Shown here piece by piece: positions 23,548 to 36,400 of a stretch of 64,000 nt of DNA (the first letter of the stretch is position 1; the number at the start of each line of letters is the position of its first letter). The notes below the pieces were generated by a model. The model saw only the letters and a list, made by a program, of their open reading frames with translations. It was not told where the DNA came from and did not search any database. This DNA comes from Siderastrea siderea (lineage: Eukaryota > Cnidaria > Anthozoa > Scleractinia > Rhizangiidae). Made by a program: the position numbers and the translations under genes. The stretch is taken from assembly GCA_964030785.1 (NCBI GenBank), contig OZ034968.1, positions 58,252,299 to 58,316,298 of the forward strand. Direction: 5' to 3'.

Positions 23548-24327
23548 TCATTCATGTAACCAGTATCCAAAGTGTAGGGAAAGATATTGCTCATCATCCA
23601 TTATGTGTAGGTGACCATAAATGACATTACCATACAGAAACCAGTTTGTAATTCCCAGTACAGTTATGTATACAGTAGGTTGGGGCTACACTTAATTGTT
23701 AGTCTTGATTATCTGTCAGGCAAATCTGTTGGTAAAAAATATTCACGACCCTTATGATCAGGATGGGTTGCTTGCACTTGACCTTGTTGTATAAGGTTAC
23801 TGGTTGATTCCTTGATTTGTAAGTCTTCTGTCCACAACCACAGTATCAGTGGATGATTACAAATAAGGACTGTGTGATGAATAAGCTGACATATTGACTT
23901 CAGTCAGCATCTGGCTTTAATTAAAGACAGCTTTTATGTAGCAGTTTAATTATGAAATTACTAAGCTGTTACTAGTAGTGTGCACAATTAAGTAATCAAA
24001 ATGTATAAAAATACTTAATAGGACACTAATAATAAAGCGTTATTGTTTGTCTTACGATGTGGTCACTTGTGATGTAGATCAATTATATATTGAGAATTTA
24101 TTAATATAGAAAAAAAGAAAAGAAAACAGATAAAGGGAAGTCTTGGCGGTCAACAGCGACAAAGCACCACAAGGAGTATTGTTTCAGATTCTGTGTTGTG
24201 AACAGTCTCTCTAAAAAACAAAGAGTGTTAATGGGGTTCCCACTTGTTAGAAACGCCGTCTTTGCGATGTTTTGTTAAAAGGAGTCTTATTCTACAACAT
24301 AGGCTATTTAAATAAAGAATTACTCAC

Positions 24328-24392
24328 CTTGAAGTCATCATTTTAACTGATTTTCCGAATCCTGTGAAATTCGAGGGAGACAAAGCCGCCAT
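24328..24392 (-). CDS. First coding exon of an unidentified divergent gene
   Basis: On the minus strand an ATG at 24392 opens MAALSPSNFTGFGKSVKMMT, followed by a Ser codon and AG, then a strong donor (AAG|GTGAGT) at 24327. The ATG sits in a GC-richer 'aaaatggcggctttg' context typical of animal starts. It is 485 bp from the NT5DC1 ATG on the opposite strand, so the two would share a bidirectional promoter. Downstream exons were not identified with confidence. Confidence 0.4.
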
Positions 24393-24877
24393 TTTCCTTA
24401 CAAAAGAACGCTCGAAAACAACGCAGTTTATAAACCTTTATTTAGAATAATCTCTTCACTAATCAAATGGAAGGAAAGAGTACATATTTCATTTCATTGT
24501 CACGAAAATGTAACAGGAAAATTTATCGCCGATGAAAAAATATGGCCATTTTACTCACCAACTGAATGAAACTGTCGCCGTCAATTCTGATTTTCCCGCC
24601 CGCGGAAGAAAAAGGCTGTTTTTGGACCGGATGTGACGTCAATTTTCGGTGGATCATCCGACCACAAAAAAAGTCCCAGGCGTAGTCAAGTGTTCTCCCC
24701 CGCCCCTGGTGGCAACCATAACACCGGAAAGAAACGTAGGTTCCAGTACTCCACGGTCTGCTCATTTGGTGAACCGTGTCATGATTTTTGGCCGGCAATC
24801 GATCAGGAAAGGCTGTTTTCTACAAGCTATTCACCTTCAGAAACCTTCACGCATTACCTAAACGAGTGCATATAGCT
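24393..24877. promoter_or_regulatory. Probable bidirectional promoter, CRE-containing
   Basis: The 485-bp gap between two divergent proposed starts holds a perfect CRE palindrome TGACGTCA at 24634-24641. That CRE is part of a repeat also present near 19.3 kb. No TATA box is evident. Confidence 0.4.
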
Positions 24878-27382
24878 ATGGCAAAGTTAAGTGACTATGA
24901 CTGCATTGGTTTCGATCTTGATCACACATTGATTCAGTACAAGCTCGATAATCTCTACCCGGTAAGTATTAATTAATGGCGCGGTTTACAATTTACACTC
25001 TGAGAAAAAGCGCGCGGGAAATCTCTCTTTCTGAAATCGTGTTCTCTTATGATCATTGGAAGGGGTGTGTGGAAAAATTCTCTGAGTTACTTGGTTCTGG
25101 CTTGAAATTTCGTGCAAATGTTACAACCGAACTGTCACAAACATTTTTCTGACGATCGACGAATGTTCAAATCGTGATGGTGCCTGCGTTCATTGCCGGA
25201 AATGGTGTAATGGTACTCGTTTCTCTGGTTAATTTCGCTTTTCTCCCAATTATTCTTCAGTTCCAGCGCGAAATGTAAAAAGGCGTCATTTCCTTGTATC
25301 TCATATTCTGCGTTTGTTATTTTAGTTTATATACAACATCTTCACCCAAGCTTTGGTCAAAGAGAAAGGGTATCATGCCAGCTTACTGGAAGACAACTTT
25401 GAAGATCTCAAGGACTTCTGGTATGACTAGACACAATTTTTGACAGTAGTCGTATCTATAAAAAACCTCGATTCATAGTGGGTTTTCATGCACCTATTTG
25501 TGATGTAATTCACACACAAACACATTGGTGTCCACTTTCCGCTGTCTAATTACAAACAACTTTTTAGCCAATGACGTCACGTTAGTGACGTCATATGGCT
25601 ACTGTCAGAGCCTAAAAATCAACGATATACGAGATAGGTCTGTCTTACGGTCTGTGAGGCTGGGGGGATATTCTGTGAGACGATGGGTTAGGGTGTGCAT
25701 GGGGACAATGAAACCCTTACCTTATCAGCGGCACATACCCTTACAGTTTATGCTATGGGAGAACGCCCGGGCTTTGAAGTGTTTTGCATCGGCGAGTTTC
25801 GATCAACAGGAACTATTTAATTTTTTTTTTTTGCGATCAACAGGAACTATTTAATGTTGCTTTGAATGCGCTGTTTGTATACTTTAGGTCTGGCAGGATT
25901 TTATTCGCGATGTGGTCCTGCGTTTATGTATACTTAGCCGTGGTACAAATTTTCACGGCAGCAAACGCATCAGAAATTATACACAAGACACGCTCGTCAA
26001 TTTGAGATCTAAGTGCGTGAATTCACGCACACGTTGTTTGCGTTCGTTTTCCTTTATTAATTTCCAAGCGAAATTATTAGAAGAACATTTTGACTTCCGA
26101 CGAGCTTGACGGCGTCGATTGTTTTTCTCTTTCTAGTGGAATTACAAAAGAACGATAAATAATGAGAATCCCCAGCTGAGAAGCGAGCGGTTTTTGCGTA
26201 AGGTTAATACAATTTATTTATTCTTGAAAAAGCAAGCTGGATAAAAATATTTCGGTGCTGTGCTGTTTGAAGGCAAAGCAGAATATTTATCCGAGAAGCA
26301 AGCAGTTTTTGCATAAGGTTAATAAAATTTATTTATTCTTGAAAAAGCAAGCTAGATAAAAATATTTCAGTGCTGTGCTGTTTGAAGGCAAAGCAGAATA
26401 TTTATCTGGCTACAAACACTACAACCAAAACGGGTTCAATAGATCAACTGTGACACTCTGTGTATATCAAATTTCAACCCGCTTATGCAAATTAGACAAA
26501 GTAAAATCAGAATTTGCGGGGGCTTGTTCCTAGCTATTCCTAAAACTGAAAAACTTGAATGAAACTAGTATTACAAATCCAAGTTACAGTGGTGATCAAT
26601 TAATTAGTCAGAATAAAATCTTTACAAGATACCAAACTTTACTTCAGGGTTATTTATAGTTCAAAGCGTATGTTGAACAAATTTGCATAGTTGACAGATA
26701 ATGTAATGCAACGCTTAAAAGCATCTCGAACGGAACGCAAGTGACAAAGCATTCTGATAAAGACCTACTGAATTTTGCGTTTTTTTCACCGACGCCTATC
26801 AGGACTTGAATACATAAAAAATGCAAGCAACTGACGTGTTAGGATATGTTGTCTTTGAGGAAAAGGGAAACGAAGAGCTTTGCTTTATTTACTTCGCACA
26901 CAAGTCTAATGTCACGCTATAGTTAACTGTCACGTAGTCACGCTGCTTCGTTGCCCTGTTTTTTGATAAATGAATATTCCTTGCTCTGGCGAACACTTGT
27001 CACATTAGCTGCAAGTTGTTGGGGAAGATGGAGGGGACCGCACAGTCCGCACTGCAGTGGTGTGGAACCCATAGGTTGTGTTCATAAATTTCACCATATT
27101 GCGGAACAAAACGTCGTTGGCTCAGCACGCATCGCGTGCCTAGGTTTATTTGTGCAGCTACCCACAGTGGGATAGCTGCTGAAATTGGCACCTACATCAT
27201 CCATCGAACGTAAATGGGGTCTTTTCTGCTGGTCCTTTTCTGCTGTATTCCCACTGTTTACAACAGTTTCTAGACTCTTTGACAAATGAGAAGAATGCTC
27301 ATGGAAGAAATTATTTTTGAAAAACCAACAATTGAATGGAAAGTTCATCAGAGCTTTCGAGACCCATCCAAGTCCCTTTGTC

Positions 27383-27425
<43 letters not shown>

Positions 27426-30400
27426 GGATTTATATAGCGCCATATCCATAGGCTCATGGCACTTTACAATGGAATAATTTAAACAGAATTTATAAATTTA
27501 CATCAATGATAAAAACATAAATATATAAAAATACCAACTGAAAATCATATGATAAATGAGGTAAGTGCTGATGTGCAGCCTCATTTTGGTGACGAGGCTA
27601 CAAGATCGCTCTGTAGATCAAGGGGAGGTAGTAGCCCTGGTCACGCTTCATGGCCGGCTGGTTCTGGTAGATGTAGATGGCCTTGTTGCCTTAAAATTTC
27701 AAAAGTAACAGAAAGGAAGGTCACTGGATGATTCTCTGACAAAGACTGCTAACTGTCAGAAACTGGGACAAAACAATTTTTGAAACTCAGATGGTACACG
27801 TGCATATAGGGCCTCTTTTACGTCACACGTGATTGGGGTCATTTATCTTTTGGTAAAACACGATAGAGTATTTTAGTTTAACTGATTTGTGATTCAGTGC
27901 TTAAGATGGCAAGAATCTACTGTACTTGCAAGAATTAGTACCTCTTATAGTTGGAAAAAATCTGGTATAAGAAAGTTTTGAAGCCGTTTTATGTTTCTAG
28001 GTTTTCTAGTAAGAGATATTATTTTTTCCCCTTCAGTCTTAGAGGTCTTGTGTTGGATACTAAAAAGGGAAATTTCTTAAAACTTGGTAGAGATGGATAT
28101 ATATTGAGGTATGTAACAAATTATATGGTTATATTCAGTTATCACTGTATTGTTAGATTAGGAAATAATTATTTGAATATGTGTTTATTCAATTGGCTCC
28201 TTCAGAAATAGGGAGAGGTCTGGGGATGAGTTGTTGAAATCAATTAATTGATGAAAATTATGCCCACCATCTGATAAAGCATGCATCTCGAAAAATAATC
28301 TTGCCATGCCTGGAACTAATTGGTTAATTAGAATTACTAAATATTAAATGGCTCTTTTTGATTCTGAAAATCAGGTATAATTTACTAATTTAATATAGAC
28401 NNNNNNNNNNNNNNNNNNNNNNNNNNNNNNNNNNNNNNNNNNNNNNNNNNNNNNNNNNNNNNNNNNNNNNNNNNNNNNNNNNNNNNNNNNNNNNNNNNNN
28501 NNNNNNNNNNNNNNNNNNNNNNNNNNNNNNNNNNNNNNNNNNNNNNNNNNNNNNNNNNNNNNNNNNNNNNNNNNNNNNNNNNNNNNNNNNNNNNNNNNNN
28601 TTTGGTATTTTTAGGGGAAGTACAGCCAAGCTTTTCAAAATGGAGGCATTTGTATGCATTTTTTTCTTGACTTCTCAGGGTGTAAATTCAAAAGCAGCCT
28701 CATTTAAAAAAAATTCAAATCATCCCAACTCTAGCCCATATATATGTTTGCAATGAAAACAATGCAGACACAAGGTAAATCAATTTTTATTTGGAATTCT
28801 TTCTTATTTCTGACAGGCCAATATATGTATGCACAAAATAAGAAGGGGGTAAACTGTTTTTGCCAGTCCAGTCAAATACATGCCGTGTCTCAGTCTTCTA
28901 TATGACAGTTAGCTGAATTATTGTTTTGACAGGACTTCACTATTCTGTTGGTAATTCTACTGGCTACCATATTCTACTTTCATTCTGCTTAATACATGTA
29001 AATTATTTTAACTTTGAATGATCATTCTAGAGCATCTCACGGTACAAGACAGATGACAAGAGAACAAGTCACAGAATGTTATGGAGAAAAAAGCACATGG
29101 CCAGAGATTAAAAGCCTGCAAGAAAATCCCAGTCAACAATGTATGTCATTTCTATTTGATTTGAAACTTTGTTGTTCAGTACATGCTCTGATTTGATCAC
29201 CGTTTATCTGATATTATTTAATAAGGAAAGTAGGATTTAATTGGGAAAAATTGGCCTCCTTGGTGCAGTTCTCTTAGTCCCCTTACTATGTACTAATGAC
29301 TTCAACCCTGGTAGAAATCCTTTACAGGATCCTGTTAGCTCACACAGGATCCTACCCAGGGTCCTAAATGGCAATAATCGTAACCAGGATCCTATTCACG
29401 ATCCTGTAAAGTCTTTCAAGATCCTGCTTAAGATTGTCTAGGATCCTGTTAAGGATCCTATAGGATCTTGTTTAGGATCCTGTAGGATCCTATGACAGGA
29501 TCATACAGGATTCTATAGGATCCTAAACAAGATCCTATTGGATCCTACAGGATCCCACAGGATGTCATTGGGATCCCACAGGATCTTATATAGGATCTTA
29601 TTAGGATCCTGCGTTAGGATCCTACAAGATCCTGTTAGGATCCTATTAAGATCCTGGGCAGAATTTCTAACAGGGAATTTGCACTCGGCCAGTTCAATTT
29701 GCACTGGGCAAATTGAACTGGCCGCTTTGAGCATCTCAACCAAGCTTTTTTATTTAATAAATAAAGTTTTAAAAAAGTGCCCACCTGTAAAAACCAATTA
29801 CCCTCCAGCTTAGATAAAACTTTGGTTCATGAAATCCCAAGTCCTAAGTGCCACCCCAGCATTGATGCTACATTTCTTTATTTGTAGCTACTGGTCAGAG
29901 ATTTGCATCTGAAGTTGCAAATTATTTTAATCTTTATTTATCTAATATTCTCTCCTGTAGCTACCATTTTCAGAGTGTTTGAGAGTTACTTTGACCTTCC
30001 AGTGATGATCATCTGTGCACGTATCGTTGACATTGTAGATCAGAAGGTAAAAAGAAATTGTTAGTTTAAAAATACTCACATACCCTCCCCATGGATGGTC
30101 ACTGGAAATTCTGAGGGGGTGGGGAGTCTCAAAGGCCAAAATTTTTATAGGTTTGAAACTCTGGAGGGGTGGGAGGGTTCAAACTGAGAAAACCATCCAT
30201 GGGGCAGGTATGGATATATTCTGGAACCCCACATTGAGTCTCGGGCCAAAAACCCAAGGTTAGCAATCTCAAAATCAACCCACCTCATTTGAATTACCCT
30301 TACAGTTTGAAGCAAGTTTTATAAATTTGTTACAGCTAGCACTATGGTGCCTATAAATTTTGGACAAAAGTCTTCTATAAGTACATGCATCACCGCCGAT

Positions 30401-33400
30401 TAGAAACTGTAACTTTAATAAAGTCAGGCAAGTAGCAATGCTTATATGTGCAGTTTGAACCCAAACCATTACAATGGCTACCTCTCCTCACTCTCATTTC
30501 ATTAATTTTTTGTTTGTATACAAATGTGTTAACTACCAGTACCATGTGTTAAATACCAGTTTCATGTTACCTCTGTGCAAAGAAACAATCAGTGAAGATG
30601 GTGGCATCAGGTAGAACTGCATGAGCAAAAGAAGTAGAAAATTTTAAATCAGTAAGTAAATTTAATGTTTCAGCTTTGCATGGTTCTGCAACTCACATGT
30701 TCATGTAATTCTCTTCTAGAATGGAAAACCAGAGGAATATAATTTTTGGCCTGATGTAATTTCCATGTTAAGACAAGTTTTTAGCCCATTGTCCTTTAGT
30801 GGTAAGTCAGGCAACGTTCTACTGTTTGTTTCCTTAGAGAAGAAACTTGACTCCTCATCATCTCTCTCTGCCCAGGTGTACCGTACTTTTTCAGTTATAA
30901 GGCGCACTTGGCTATAAGACGTACTCCAAACTTTGCAACTCGATCATGCAAAGTTTTCAAACTGAAAATATCACTAAAACACTCGGTTATAAGATGAACT
31001 GTGGAAAAAATGTTTCTCAAGTTTACTCCAATCACAGCTGAATTCGCTTATAATTAAGCTAACTGAAAGCAAGATTGTAAGTAATGGCAACCGGTATTAA
31101 TATAAATGTTAAGCAATAAAAATTAATACAGAACAATGTATGGCATTTTCTTTCCAAATTAAGTTCAATTATCTCTGAGAAATGTGTGGTTACCCCCAAT
31201 GTTCTTTTGGATTCCAACAACCCTTACCAAGATCTTTTATTTCCGCACAATCATAAACCACAAAAAATGCTTTTGCATTAGTAGGCACTGTCCTTAAGAA
31301 CCCCAAGTTTCTCAGACCATCCCAAGATGTGTAGAATGTACATGTATGTGCAATATCAAAAGGAGGCACGATCCTTAATGTGCCCCATGCTTAACTTCAC
31401 CTTATCTGTATATACTATGCATGTACAATGTACTTGTACAGCTAAAAAATTATTGTTTAGGAAAATTTAATTTCTACTTGCATTGGTATCACAATGGTTG
31501 AGTTCTAAATTTCAGTAATGTATGCATGTATTAAATATAATCCCTATCCTCAATTATCTCTCCAGACCAAAATGGGTATTTCTTTCCCAGTATGGTGAAA
31601 AATACATCCAAGTTTGTGAAGCCATGTAGCAAGAATATCATTGACTGGTTTAAATATCTGAAAAGTGGAAAGCAAAAGGTTTTTCTTCTTACCAACTCAT
31701 ACATTGATTACACAAATCTACTGATGAATTATGCTGTTGGGTGAGTATACAAGTACTGTACCATTATAATTTCAGTGACTGTAACTACTTCATAGCCTGA
31801 AAAAACAGCCAAAGTCTTGCGAGGTCGCCACTTGAGCCCTCGCAAAATGACGTCTGAGTAACGAGTGCAGAAATTCCATACTGATGATGTGTCACTACCC
31901 AGATCTAGGTAGTGCTTCTGATTGGTTGAAACGCAAATTTCATTTCAACCAATCAGAAGCACTTCCTAGATCTGGGTAGTGACGCGTCATCAGTATGGAA
32001 TTTCTGCACTCGTTACTTGGACGTCGTTTTGCGAGGGCTCAAGTGGCGACTTTGCGAGACATCGGCTGTTTTCTCAGGCTAACTACTTCATGGTTCATCC
32101 AAGAGTGGGGCATTTAATTGTACAGATTGCTGTATGATTGCCATAACCAAGAATAACTTCTAACAACTTTGTCGCTTAGGAATGCATGAAAAGAAATAAA
32201 CACAACAATACTACACAGTCATTTGGCAGTAAATGGGACTACGGTTGTTGGGTGCACCCTTGCAAAATATAGGGTGGCAGCAACACACCTAGCATTGTGA
32301 CTATGATAGGGGTGGCAGCAACATACCCACAAGTACATACAATAGTGGTGGCAGCAACACACCCTGGACAATAACATGTAATGTTGTAATTAAGGGTGGC
32401 AGCAACACACCCTGCAAAGCAATGGATGAGCCAACAAATGTGGCACAAGCCACGCCTGGGAGTGCCAAAAGGGTAAAGTGGGGTAAGGGCCCCACCCAGC
32501 CTGCTATGTGCAATGCAAAGTGGCAGGTGTGCACCCAAGCCAGTGGTCCAGCTTTACTGACTACGGGTTAGGGATGGGTGGGAAAGAAACAAATACAAAT
32601 CTAGCATGTAGTAAACTACTTGAGAACAAAATGCAAGGTGTACACAAAATGATAACAAAGGAGCTTAGAAGTGGATATAGCTGATAAGTGCATAACTTAG
32701 TATCTTTTACAGAGTACTAACAATGCAGTCTTCAGTGCATGAAGCTTATAATAATAACTCTCATATAAGGTATGCAGTTCATTTTCGCGGAATACAAAGG
32801 ATCTCTTGGAAAGGAACCATATAATTCAAGGTTCTTTCTTGTTAAAAGTCAAGTGTTGATAGTTGCTGAATGGATATAAATACAGCATAACATGGCCATC
32901 ACAGCGAGCTTATCAACTTAACTAGGGAAGCAGCCCAAAAGAAGAACTTGAAAAAATTTCAGGGTTAACAGGATTTGAACCTATGAATTAACCTGTGATA
33001 TGTACTGGTGTAGTACTCTTACTGTTATATTACCAACTGAGCTATCAAGCAACTGAAAGCTGATTATTTAATTGTGAGTTTGTAAGGTGAATTAGATGGC
33101 AAATAAATGAAAGATGGTGAATAAACAAACATCAACACAATTAAGTATTAATAATATTTATATGAACTACGGATGAAACAAGAAATGACAAGCTCACTGC
33201 AATGGTTGTTGTCATTTTATCTGCAGTTCATATAATTATCTAACAATGTACATAACATAACTTAACACTTTATTTAACACGGGAGTACTGAACTTTTTAC
33301 AGTTCTAGCATTCTTCAAACAGCTAATTTTCTAAAAAAAACTGTAAAGTAAGAAAATAACAGAATTTGGGATGCTAGGCATCAATAAAAATACATACCAT

Positions 33401-36400
33401 CATGAATATACAAAATCTAAAATTCAGTTGAAAAAGAAGAAATCTGGATACAAATATGTATATAGTGAACAAGCTAAAATTGGTTATTCACTAATAAAAG
33501 TCCCTATAGATTTTTTAATTTTGTTTGCCATTGATTGTTTCTTACTGTTGTTATTCGGTTAAAAATTGAAGAACCAAATTGGTGATTTGCAGAAGAAGGT
33601 GTAAACAAAAAGCCCTGGCAATATGATCATGACAATTTAATTGAAGTGTTGAATTTCTTCACTTCAGGGAACATTGGCCAGAAATGTTTGACATTGTTGT
33701 GTGCATGGCTGGAAAACCAGGTTGGTTTAAAAAAGTTACAAAAAGTTTGCTTTATAATGAATGATTGTTTGATTGTCGGGTTGTAGGTTTATTTGACAAT
33801 AAAGATGGTAAAAGGGTGTTATCTAAAGGCTAGTTTTCACTAGCGATGGAGTCGGAGTTGGTGCGGAACAGAAGCACAGAGCGTTTTGATCTAGTGAAAA
33901 CAACGTTCCGATTCTGCTTACAATTCCATCGCTTACGATCTAGTGAAAACTAGGTTGTCGGAGTCGGAAGCAGAAGCAGAAGAACTAAGCATATCACAAA
34001 GCGTGTGATATGATATGTGATAAGAAGAGTCGGAAGAAAATGGAAACATTCTGATTCTTCCCACTCTGATTCCGTCGAACTTATGACTCCAGTTACGACT
34101 CTGATTTGTGATTTTCACTAGGTTGTAACCGCTCTTACGACTCCACTTACAACTCCGACTCCAGCTCCGTGGCTCGTGAAAACCAGCCTTAATGGAACTG
34201 TGTGTTTGGTAAATAAAACTAAACACTACAAAATATTTGATGTCAACTTGTGCAGCTAACAGGGACTCTGCTTTCCCCTTTCTCTCCCTGCTACTCTCTT
34301 CTCCCTCTTGGTGATAATGACTGGTGCATTAATTAATTTTTTGTATATTTTGCAGGCTTTTTCAAGTCAGAAGGACAACCAATCCAGTTTTATGAAGTTG
34401 GTAGGATATACTCTCTATTTCTATTTTCTGGGAGGAGTTAAATTATGCTGGGAAATATGCCACATACGAATTCGTTCTTGAGTTCTTCGACTGCATTTTA
34501 ATAAAAAGGGATGTAGATCTATGTTAACTTAAGAGTATCAGTGATAATTACAATATTGCTTGGGCCTCCAACAGATGGTGAAAAGGAAGTTGGTACTGTT
34601 AAAGATCTCCAAGAAAACAAAATTTATAGCAGAGGAAATCACAAGGACTTCACTGCATTTCTTCAAAAGCTGACCAACAAGGATAATCCAAAGGTAGCTG
34701 AAAACATTTTATAATTTTAATTTAAAAATTAAGTTCCAATGTCACACATGTGTGACTGTCTGAAATGGTCACAGATTAATGTGCAAGTGCACTGTGATCT
34801 TAAATTAGTGCTCAGAGATGTTTCCCCTTACAAGACTTACTTGTAGAAACAGCACCTTTGAAAGTAAAATAATGATTATTTTGCAATATTGAAGTGAATA
34901 AAAATTGAACTACAGAGGAAAGATGCAAGAGAAAAAGGGATCCTCACTATATTAAGTAACGGTTGCATACAAATCTCGGAAGAAATTCGGTCTGGGACAG
35001 ACTTAAACCTCCTTTCCTGTGTTGATTAATACTTGCGTGCAAACTCTGTCTTAAAGTACATCAATGTGAGATCTTACAATGTGCTAGTGTTGATGTTGTT
35101 ACTCTTCCTTGACACTATAGGTTTTGTACTTTGGAGACAGTATGAGGTCGGATCTTTTTCCATCAGCAGTACATGGCGACTGGGATGTTGCTACAGTGCT
35201 GGAGGAAATGGAATCTGAAGGAATGGTAGTACAACACACTCTGACTCCTGAAGTTCAGGTGGCTAATATATTGCTTTTTACTTATCAATCATGGCTAGTG
35301 AGTTTTTGGGGATACAGTTTTTTGTAATTTCAGATTGCCATTGTTTGTAGACTAGTACAGTTACTGTTACAGTAGCTTCTTCATTTAGAATTTACCACTG
35401 TCAAATTTTTTTACAACAGAATATCCACTTACAATAGGTGACAATGAATACGTGATAAATCATGTAATTATGAATTGCGGAAATGAAAGCAAATGAAGAA
35501 TGATCCTCGCAGTGAGAAAAGTGCAAATCGCAAGGTTGAAAAATATTATGAGGCTTTGGACGGGATTAAAGCCTTGAAAATATTTTTTTCATGTATAATC
35601 ACAATTTCTTCAATATTATTGTGTACATCACTGCGAGGATCATTCTTTATTTGGGAATATCCACTGCATGAAAAGCAATATTCATTTAGATGTTTGTGGA
35701 CCAAAACCCCACGCAAGTTTTTGGAAACCATATGGGACCTTTGTTATTTTGAATGTTACAGACCTGTCTTAAATTATTTTTTTAATTTGTAAATTTGTAA
35801 GTGAAATCAAATTTAAAGGATTACCTGTTGTGCATGGGGATTGCAGATGCTGTACTTTACTTTATGTACTATACTTCGTGAAAAATACTTCAAGCAACTG
35901 TCAAACATAATAATTTATATGCTCTCTTTCATTCTTTTTTATTGCATTTTTTTTTCAAAGCATGCAGTGGAGGATGGCCCAAGATCAAAGAAGCCAAGAT
36001 ATCTAGATATGCATGTAAGTTTATTTATCCTTTAGTGTTTACAATAAAAAAAATTATGTCAGGTTTATGATGACAAAAAAGATGTCCTGGACACTTGTAA
36101 TCAATTTCACCATGACAGTAGGAATCCTATTTTCCACAGAGAACCCATGTACAGTGTAATGAAGGGAATTCATTCAAATGATTTACCTCCTGTTTTGGCA
36201 TCATTTTGAGTTGCTTTGGAAGTGAATTGGTACATGCAAAGACAGTCTAATGTTGTTTAATGCATCAATTATAGCCATTTCTGTGTATGACTGTGACAAA
36301 TGTTCATTCACCTCATCGCCTGTTTCATTTCACGAAAACAGTACTCACAGGTATTCAAATGGGGTGAATACGGTGGCTGAAACAGTCAATGTACACCCGT

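Noticed and set aside
32239..32538. Minus-strand ORFs with repeated GVLLPP
   Set aside because: Translation of the four-unit minisatellite.
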